Source of the DNA: Trissonchulus latispiculum | Taxonomy: Eukaryota; Nematoda; Enoplea; Enoplida; Ironidae | Assembly: GCA_030248195.1 (NCBI GenBank) | Contig: JASAND010013601.1 | Location: forward strand, 23,164 to 87,163 | DNA length: 64,000 bases | Direction: 5' to 3' | Part shown: positions 46,540-56,300 of the stretch, piece by piece | How the letters are laid out: every line of letters starts with the position of its first letter | Position numbering within the stretch: position 1 is the first letter of the stretch | Notes under the pieces: generated by a model | Databases searched by the model: none | What the model was told of the DNA's origin: nothing | What the model saw: only the letters and a program-made list of their open reading frames with translations | Made by a program: the position numbers and the translations under genes

Positions 46540-46665
46540 TTATATCAGGAATATACTGGAACCTCATGAAATAAAAAGGCTTGATGACCATAGCTGGGGC
46601 CCCCAGATTAAATCCAAGTCTTTTTATTTCATGAGGTTCCAGTATATTCCTGATATAAAGTTTTA
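46540..46665. repeat. Perfect 45-bp stem with a terminal-repeat copy as loop
   Basis: A 44-45-bp arm (starting AAAACTTTATATCAGGAATA) and its exact complement enclose about 43 bp that duplicates the terminus of the adjacent fold-back (GGCTTGATGACCATAGCTGG). Near-perfect symmetry points to a recent event. Confidence 0.88.
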
Positions 46666-46689
46666 TATAAAATTATTGGTAAAAGAATA

Positions 46690-47224
46690 AAAAGTAAGGG
46701 CCGCTCGCTGGTTAATTGTGCTAGAAATTCCGATTTTACTGGGATAGGCTTCTCGGTGATAACAACAGCGTTGCATTGCATCAGCGGAAATGTATATTCA
46801 TGAACATTTTGTACGTCGTGAACCTTTACCCGGAAGTATTGTCTCTTGCATCAAGTTTGTGACTAGCACTTTTAGTTTGCATGTACTATGTATACTCCTT
46901 GTTTTTGTCAAGTTTTTCGTGTGATCGGCTCACCACCACCTAAAGTAAGTAAAACTAGGTTGGTGGTAAATTTTAAAAGTTTTTGATAAGAAAAGCAAAT
47001 GCTGATAAAAATACTGCCATGTTTGCTGCAGTCAGTTTTAAACTTTCTATTCTCCCGAACCAGTTGTAACTTGTCTTTTAATTACTTTGGTGCTTTCCTT
47101 GCCATAATATATTGTTGAATTTGGCAGAAACTTTACAGAGTTTAAAAGTTTGCTGGGTACACACACGGAAGGTTTCGAACAACATCTTTTCGGTTTATGC
47201 TAGCGCCCGTGAATGAAGCGAAAA
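46690..47224 (+). promoter_or_regulatory. Upstream region of the NFAT5-like gene, possible 5' UTR exon
   Basis: The DNA becomes non-repetitive here. A good splice donor TAAA|GTAAGT at 46945 could end a 5' UTR exon, and an acceptor-like TTTATGCTAG lies at about 47201, before the ATG. No TATA box in a convincing position. Assignment as promoter is by location only. Confidence 0.3.
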
Positions 47225-47315
47225 ATGAGCCAAGAGTCGCCTCAGCGCTGTTGGGCCCCGCCTGAGGCTAATCTGGCTGAAATTGATGCTGACCTTTTTC
47301 AGTCAAGACAATTGC
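47225..47315 (+). CDS. NFAT5-like: NFAT5-like exon 1 (predicted start)
   Basis: ATG opens 30 codons plus one base (MSQESPQRCW..., EIDADLFQSRQL) and ends at donor GC|GTAGGT. The leftover base fits the phase needed by the next exon exactly, creating His at the junction. It is too short to stand out as an ORF. Its acidic DADLF stretch could act as an activation motif, but that is inference. Confidence 0.65.
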
Positions 47316-50300
47316 GTAGGTTGCTCTTAGTTTTCATTTTCTAACCAGTTTATTCCAGCCCTTTCTTAAATTTGTTTTAAACTTTTAAACTATATACACA
47401 CATAAGATGTTTATGATGAGATGTGCTTAACGTCAGGCCACCCGCAAGTTTGATACACAGTTATGAGCTGAGCACTGCCGGCTGGGAAAATTTAAACATT
47501 ACATTCCTGCCTGTCGTTTTTTGATTTAATTTATTAACCCTGTTTACACAGCAGTCGAATCGGAAACTGTTATTCACTTCACACCCACTCTGTTCTGTCT
47601 CCATACCTTTCATGCTTTCTAGCTTTGATTCCGGTTTCCCAATTACGCCCTATTTTAAGATTAAGTTGGTATGCATCGTTGCAATTAACGGAGTCTGTCC
47701 CATCATATCGCTAATTAAGATTAAAAGCGCTTTAAATAGGTTGATTTATATTGTTTTTTCACAATAGATAGTCGCAGTGATTATTTGTTTTGCCGCTTCT
47801 TCCACTGGCACAAAGTTTTGCTAAAAGAAGAAGACACACTTAATCCAAATCTGTGCCTTTATGAGTTTTTGCTTTTGTTAGTTTAATCAACTGTTCGCAT
47901 AGTTTATATACATTTCGAAACCATTTTCATTGCATCAACATCTGTAATCAAATTTTGCTTTGTGTGTGAAGGCTTAAAAGTAATATTTAAGTTTAGTTAA
48001 GTATAGGATCAAACTACAAACTTCTTTCAAAGAAAATTATTTCATCAGTAGGTAATTTTGCTGCCTTTGTGGTAAACAAGGGTGCACATTTGCGTATATT
48101 TCTACTTTTTTCTTGTTGTTGTTTCAGATCCTTCTTCGACTGGTCGCCGCTTTTCCCATCATCGTGGAGTCGGGGTTCGCCACTCTTCCGGAGAGCTGCA
48201 GGGGGAAGACTCTGCCTCGGCGGACCATGACTCCAGGTATGTCCACGTCGTCCAGAGAGAGCTCTGTGGCGGTGGGGACGCCCGTCTCCCTCGCTCTCAC
48301 AGCAGTTCTACTCTCTCCTCCTCTCCCGAACCTCCCCTCTCATCACCGTTGCCCGTTCCAGTACCTTCGCCCTTGGGCGGCTCCTATCGGTAAGTTAGTC
48401 AATCTTAAGCGTAGTCAGTAGAATTGTCGGGGCAACCTTTGCTGACAGCTGGATAGGTAAGATTCTTTGGGATGTCTTGCGGTTCCCCCAAGCCATAACG
48501 TTGGTTTTTTGACCAATAACTTTAAAATTTTGTATGGGTACATATTAGAGGCTGATAAATTCAAAATTTTGAGTTTGTAAAGGGGGACCAAGGAAGGAGA
48601 TCAAAAACATTTTTTGTCCCTGATTTTGCTGAAAACTTGCAAACAGGGTTTTTGGGGCACTGAGCACGAATATAATTCTATTTTTTAGATTTAGCTTTTC
48701 ATTAGCTTAATATATGTAAGCTAAGCTTAATATTCAAGTTATTCTTGAGCTAACGACAATGGATTTCAGATTCGTGCTCATCGTCCCAGAAAACCCCTAT
48801 ACGCAAGTTTTTAACAATCGGGGACAACAAACTGTGTGATCCTTTTTTCCACCTCTTACAGACTTAAAATTTGCCGAAATTTTATTTTTGCCAGAAATCT
48901 ATATATATTTCAAAAATTTTCTTGGCTTTCAAAACGAAAACAATTAAGGATTTGAAGAACAATTTTATTACAAAAACAACTTCTGGAGGGCTCCGCTCTG
49001 ACCCCCGGTACTAACAGGTTCGCTGTGGGTCCGCCCGCTCTCTTGTCAAGAAATCCTGGATCCGCCAGTGCCTTTATTGTTTTATAAGGTTTTACTCACT
49101 GAGTGTTCGCTTTTTAGTGATTCCCCTCCAACTTACTACGAGCTTAGACGGTAATACTCACTGCATGATGCTACTTCCAGCTGCGAGCCATACAGGTGTG
49201 TTGTCACTGTCGCACAACACAAAACAATTTAAAGCATGCGCTTAAAACAAATTTTCTGTATAAGCAAGTAAATTAAAGTTGCATTTGGTGACGCTGTACA
49301 ATGACGCAGCCGAGATTTTGTGACTGGTAGCTGATCCCTTAAAGTTAATTTTTTACCATCCTTCCGGAACAAGTTTTGCTTGGTGGAATTTGGGGGTTCG
49401 TAATCCTGCGGGGCGCCCCGCCCCATTTTCCGTTGCTGTACTGGCGCCGAATCGACATAGTTCAAAACGTGCGGATGGAGAACAGCCCGTCGTCGCATTT
49501 GAATGACATTGTTCGTACTGATTTTTTCAGTTTTTGTTTTATTTTCTTTCAGTGATGATCAGTGGAAGCCACCAGATTTTCATTCCAATCTTGGAGATGG
49601 AAAAATGACCAGCAAGGTGGGTATGGTGACATATGTTTTGTAGTCTATTATTATTCCATGTCGTGTCTTTATGGTTGTGGGTTTACGCATAATTTATGTT
49701 CTATGTTACTTTTTATTTATTCTGTGGTGTAAATTTCTGTGTTTAGATTGGTCATGTGGAGTTGCGGATTTTGAATCAACCAGAGGAACAACATCGAGCC
49801 CGATACATGTCAGAAGGGAGTCGCGGTGCTATCAAAGATCGATCAGGAAAATCTTACGTCACAGTTCAGGTACTGTATAATGATGAATACTCCGAAAGCT
49901 CCGTATTCTTAAAATTTTTAAAACCTTGATGGTCTCAGTAATCGGACAAAGCAGCCTCCAAAATAAGGTGCCAAAGGTAGGTATTTTGGTATAATCAGAT
50001 TCAGTTTAAACTTTTAAATGTTTAACCAACTTTTATATTTTAAGTTCAAGTTTTTCTGCACAAAATGTGATAAGTTTGATAATCGTGATATTATGATAAT
50101 TTATGTGATGTTTTCAGCTGAGTGGTTATGAACAGTTGGGCATTTTGGAGGCGTTTGCAGCCACAGGAACTGGCCCAGTGGAACCGCACCCCCACTATAA
50201 ACTGATCCCTGTTCTGGGTAAAGGGAATCAGTGTAACACTCCGTGCAGTCCTGTGGTCAGGAACGGCGTTGAATCGATACAGGTCACACTTCGACCTGAA

Positions 50301-53300
50301 GAGGACATGACGGTCGTGTAAGTCCACTTGTTTTTCTGAGATTATGCTAATTCTGCTTGCCAATCCACACGTGAGGTTAACTTTTATTAACTAAACCTAG
50401 AGCACTTAGTGATAAGAGTATGCCACTAGGCAAGCTCTTTGTTATCAGCCCAAAACTGGCCTGTTCACTAACAGCTAACTCCGCCCTCAAAGTAATCCCA
50501 TCATTTCAAAGAAATTCGCCCGCTATGTTTGTGTTTTACAGCTCGATACAGGCACAAACTTATTACCGAAGAATTACCGAACAGAGCATGGATATTCTCT
50601 AATAACAGAGAGAATGCCTGGGGGTATACTCCTATCATTATGTCCTCTGATTGAACTAACTAATGGTCCAGGTTGCATTTCTCTATCACAGCTTAAGTCT
50701 TTCTTTCTTAAGTCAAAAATTTTTTGGCACATAGAATCGATTCCCGCAGTCTGTTTTACCATCCGACCAGCTTATGTTGCTAGGCTGGGTCCACCTGGCC
50801 GTCTGGAGGGTAAAGTCGACAATTACTTCCTGGGCACTCCTGGAGCTTCTGTGAAAATGAGCTGAAACCGGAATTTGAATCCAATGCCTACAATTTTCAA
50901 CGATCTAGTTTAATAAATCCATAGTAGGTATAGTCCGCCAAAAAATATAGTTAGCGAAATTGTTTTGTTTCTACAGATTCAGCAGTATATACATTTTTTC
51001 TGCAGCAATGAACATATTTTCTGAACCGTTGTGGCATGAATGAGCTTTCATGTCGTTGCAAAAATTTTAAAAACGATAAAACATGAAGGGATACATATTT
51101 TATAGGTTTTGAAAAGTATTATATCCCAAATATCAACAAATTTCGTCTAACATTGCGATAGTTATTCAATTTTTCGATTTTCCAAATACTTTGATCTTGC
51201 CGCCTTTCTTACTTTGACTGGGATTACGCGCGACTACTCAATGAAAAATTTTACAATTCGATTTTCAGGACCGCTTAGGTGTCAGCTGCACCAGATCTCT
51301 GTGGCTTTTCAAGCTTTGAAAGCGGATTTTTTCGAAAATCCACATTTTTCACCCAAAATTTCGGCAAAGTGAATATATTATGTACCGCAAGTGGGTTAGC
51401 ATAAGCTTAAAGTTAATGCTAGCTGAATCCAACGATATAAAGTTTTCGTGACTATGACTTATATTGTGCCCGCAATCAATGTCCAAACAATTTCTCTTAT
51501 TTCTGCTGGATCTGGCTAGTTTTGATGTGCCGCATTCTTTTGCCTGAAAAAGTGATATTTTCGAAAAACACCACTTTCAAATTTTGAAGAAACAGATAAA
51601 TAAAGTGTAGTTGATACCTGAGCGGTCCTGAAAGTTCATTTGAACATTTTTCATTGTGTTAATCGCGCGTAATAGGCAATCAAAGTTTGAAAGGCGGCTA
51701 AGATCAAAGTAATGGGAAAATTGAATAACTATCGCCATTTTTGACGAAATTTGTTGACATTTAGGATATACTATGTCTAGGGCAGGGCCTGTGCTAATTC
51801 TACACCACATGGCTAGTTCCTGGCATTTACTGATTTGTCAAAACCTAAAAAAGTCGTCATCTTTTGATGTTTCTCGTTTTTTGCAATTTTTTCCAACGAA
51901 ACGAAAGTTCATTCATGCCATGACAGTTCATACATTGCTGCAGCTAACATGAACTGCTGAATAAATATAAACAATTTGCTCCCTACATTTTTTGGTGGGA
52001 CTTTAAACTTATGGATTTATTGAACTCCTGATCGTTGAAAATTGTGAAGACATTGGATTCGAATTCTGGTTTTAGCTCATTTTCACAGAAGTCCTGCGGT
52101 TCCGTTGGTAGGAGGGTCTGTGCGTAAAGCTGAAGCTGGAGTCTGATTTTTTTCGAGTTCTAATGTTTGTATGCAGCTTTTTTTCTTTAATTTTGCTATT
52201 CTGTCAAGCTTTGAAATTCTGCAACATGTCATCATTTAAGCTGACATTAAATAATATATATATACAATTTATATTTTTAGGTTGGACTGTATCGGAATAT
52301 TGAAGATTTGCAGCTACAAATTGAAGCAGACTCAGAAGGGCCCGGAAGCGCCCTATGTTCGCCTTGCATTCCGCGCTACGGTTGATGTGGGTGGAAAGCA
52401 AGCCGTACTACAAACTGTCTCCTCCAAAATACTTTGCAGTAATATTTATATTAGCTACCATTTTTATATTTAATAAGAGTTAAAGCTGTATTTTTGTAAT
52501 AACGGCTCACGATAGGAATATTAGTCGGTTGTAGGTATATACGTGCGTAATCATAGAGGTCGCGGTGGCGACCCCTATAATATGAGTCAAAACGCCCCAA
52601 TGACTGCCTTCAGAGGCGCTGCGCAGAGGCTGCGCAGATTCCTGCGCAAATCCTGCGCAAATTTTGTGCGCAAAAGAAAGTCCGTCTCGAGTTTAGTATA
52701 ATTGGAAAATTTCATCCCCCTAACACTTACCGTTAAAAAGTTGCACCTGCCGGCAGTTATGCCGGCGATGTTTTTTTTTCCGGTGTCTCCGTTTTACCCT
52801 CGTATGTCACCATTTTGTAGCCTCTTTCACAGAATGTAGCGAAGTTCAGACACCTATTGCGGTATATCATCAATATATAGGTTACTGACTTTCGATGTAT
52901 GTGGTCGCCGCCGCGCCACAGTGCGCCGCAGCGCCACAGTGGCGCCACAAAGTCGGCTCAGAACGTCGAAATGGCCAAAAGTATGCCTGGGATTAGCTTC
53001 TTTCCAGCTCTTTGTGCAAATACAAACCAGACAAGTTATATATGGTGGATAAGGACATATATCCGGATTATGACGTTTGAAGTCGGATTTTTGATATGTT
53101 GCGCCACAGCGCCACAGTGGCCCACCAAAGTTGGTGAATGTTGGGGCCGACTTTGAACTTAGTTTTTTCGCTTATTTTTCAAGATAGACTTCTCAAATCT
53201 TGCATATAAAGGTTTTTTGGGACGGAGAATCGATTCCCGCTATCAGTTTTGCTGCCCGATTCACCCAATTTGCTGGGCTGGTTCCACTTGACCGTCTGAG

Positions 53301-56300
53301 GGGTCAGGTCGGTAACCGCTTCCGGGAGGTCCATAGTAGGCTTTACTTGGCCTCTCAAAACTTTGTCTATAGGGGTTTTCTGGTGCGCCCAGCTTATTCC
53401 CGGTCTCCATTTTGCCGTCCGACCCACCCATCTTGCTGGGCTGGTTCCAATTTGCCGTCTGGAGCGTCAGGTAGGTGGGAGGTCATGTGGTCAAAAATGA
53501 AAATTTTCAAAAGTGGTCAAATTTGGTATCAAATGAAAGCCCTAAGCGAGCTGAGCAACTTTTGTCATAGAACTGCATGCTCAAAGTGGCTGTAGAGTGC
53601 TGTGGTGAGGTGGGGTGGGGACTTAGGCGATTTTGGGTCAAAACTAAAATTTTTCAAAAGTGGTCAAATTTGGTACCAAATGAAAGCCCTAAGCGAGCTG
53701 AGCAACTTTTGTCATAGAACTGCATGCTCAAAGTGGCTGTAGAGTGCTGTGGTGGGGTGGGGTGGGGACTTAGGCGATTTTGGGTCAAAACTAAAACTTT
53801 TCAAAAGTGGTCAAATTTGGTACCAAATGAAAGCCCTAAGCGAGCTGAGCAACTTTTGTCATAGAACTGCATGCTCAAAGGCTGTAGAGTGCTGTGGTGA
53901 GGTGGGGTGGGGATTTAGGCCGATTTTGGCTCAAAACTAAAATTTTTCAAAAGTGGTCTAATTTGGTACCAAATGAAAGCCCTAAGCGAGCTGAGCAACT
54001 TTTGTCATGGAACTGCATGCTCAAAGTGGCTGTAGAGTGCTGTGGTGAGGTGGGGTGGGGACTTAGGCGATTTTCGGTCAAAACTAAAATTTTTCAAAAG
54101 TGGTCAAATTTGGTATCAAATGAAAGCCACAAGTGAGCTGAGCACCTTTTCTCATAAAAGTGCATGCTCAAAGTGGCTATAGAGTGCTGTGCTGGGGTAT
54201 GGATGGGGGTCTTAGGCGATTTTGGGTCGAAAATGAAAATTATCAAAAGTGGTCAAATTTGGTATATACCAAATGAAAGCCCCAAGTGAGCTGAGCAACT
54301 TTTCTCATAAAAGTGCATGCTCAAATGGCTATAGAGTGCTGTGCTGGGGTAGGGGTGGGAGGAAAACTAAGCTTCTATCATAGAACCACTTACCCTAACT
54401 TGCTGTGGAGCGGTCTGGTGTGAGGGGTGTCAGGGTGGAACTGAGCCAATTTGCCATAGAACCACACACGTGAGTCAGAGTATTTAATGCATATATAATG
54501 CTTAATGATTCTTTAACGCTTTTATGTCAACGACATATAAAAAGTGGATAAACAAGAAATAAAAATGCTCCTAAAGCTGAGCAACTTTTGTCATAAAAGT
54601 GCATGCTCATAGTGGCTGTAGAGTGCTGTGCTGGGGTAGAGGTGGGGTCTTAGCCGATTTTGGGTCGAAAATGAAAATTTTCAAAAGTGGTCAAATTTGG
54701 TACCAAATGAAAGCCACAAGTGAGCTGAGCACCTTTTCTCATAAAAGTGCATGCTCAAAGTGGCTATAGAGTGCTGTGCTGGGGTATGGATGGGGGTCTT
54801 AGGCGATTTTGGGTCGAAAATGAAAATTATCAAAAGTGGTCAAATTTGGTATATACAAATGAAAGCCCCAAGTGAGCTGAGCAACTTTTCTCATAAAAGT
54901 GCATGCTCAAAATGGCTATAGAATGCTGTGCTGGGGTAGGGGTGGGAGGAAAACTAAGCTTCTATCATAGAACCACTTACCCTAACTTGCTGTGGAGCGG
55001 TCTGGTGTGAGGGGTGTCAGGGTGGAACTGAGCCAATTTGCCATAGAACCACACACGTGAGTCAGAGTATTTAATGCATATTATAATGCTTAATGATTCT
55101 TTAACGCTTTTATGTCAACGACATGTAAAAAGTGGATAAACAAGAAATAAAAATGCTCCTAAAGAGCAAAGAAAGGAATATGAGTCAACATGGATCATGT
55201 AAAATGCTAAATATTGTCGGTTGTAAATTAAGAATAAGACAAGCATGTAAAATGCTAATATGAGTCTGGTGAGGTTGGAAAGTGCAGAAGACAAGTTTGT
55301 ACACGCACCAATATGAGTGCATGCCAAATAGACTCATATTGGCATGCCGTAAAAAACAATAATGCATGCATCCATTGCGGAATTCTAACGGATATATTAT
55401 TTCTACCCAGGAGTTAAGACGAATAAGTAGCGTTATTGACGTCGCATGGATATCCCAACCATGGTCGACATTGTCAACTTTTCTCCTTAGGAAACTGTTA
55501 AACCGCTGTTAGTCAACAATGCGCCGACGGACGGATATATATATAACATTTTTAATAAGCGTTTGTATAACTCATGTATTCAGAGACTCAAAGTTAAATC
55601 TCATGTTAACTTTCGTGACAATACACGTATATACGTGCGTAACCTGTGGAGCATCCTGTCATCCACCCTAAACCTACCCTGTCTCGTCGTGCTGACATTA
55701 CGTGAGTGATATACAACCGAAATTCGCAACTACTTGCCTTCAGAATACTAATAATGCCAATATGAGTCTATTTGGCATGCACTCATATTGGTGCGTGTAC
55801 AAACTTGTCTTCTGCACTTTCCAACCTCACCAGACTCATATTAGCATTTTACATGCTTGTCTTATTCTTAATTTACAACCGACAATATTTAGCATTTTAC
55901 ATGTTCCATGTTGACTCATATTCCTTTCTTTGCTCTTTAGGAGCATTTTTATTTCTTGTTATAATAATGTGACAGCAGACAGCTAGGCCCTCTTTTATCA
56001 GCTGCTGAGTCATGTTGTTAAGGTTAACGCCACACCGCAGCAATTCTGCATGCAGTGATGCTCCCCTGTTAGTGAACAGCGAGTACGCATTTGTGTATAC
56101 TTACTCACAGTATCCGAAATATGGCTGTTTACAGTGAAAAAGTACAGGTATGGCGGAATTGTATTATATATCATGAGCATACTGATGACGAGAGAGCCAG
56201 CCTGTTGCTACACTTTTATTATACGGACTCTTGGTTTATATTTATTTCTACAGATTATTGTGATGCAAAATTTCTTCCTATCTCAATTGTTGTACCTGTT

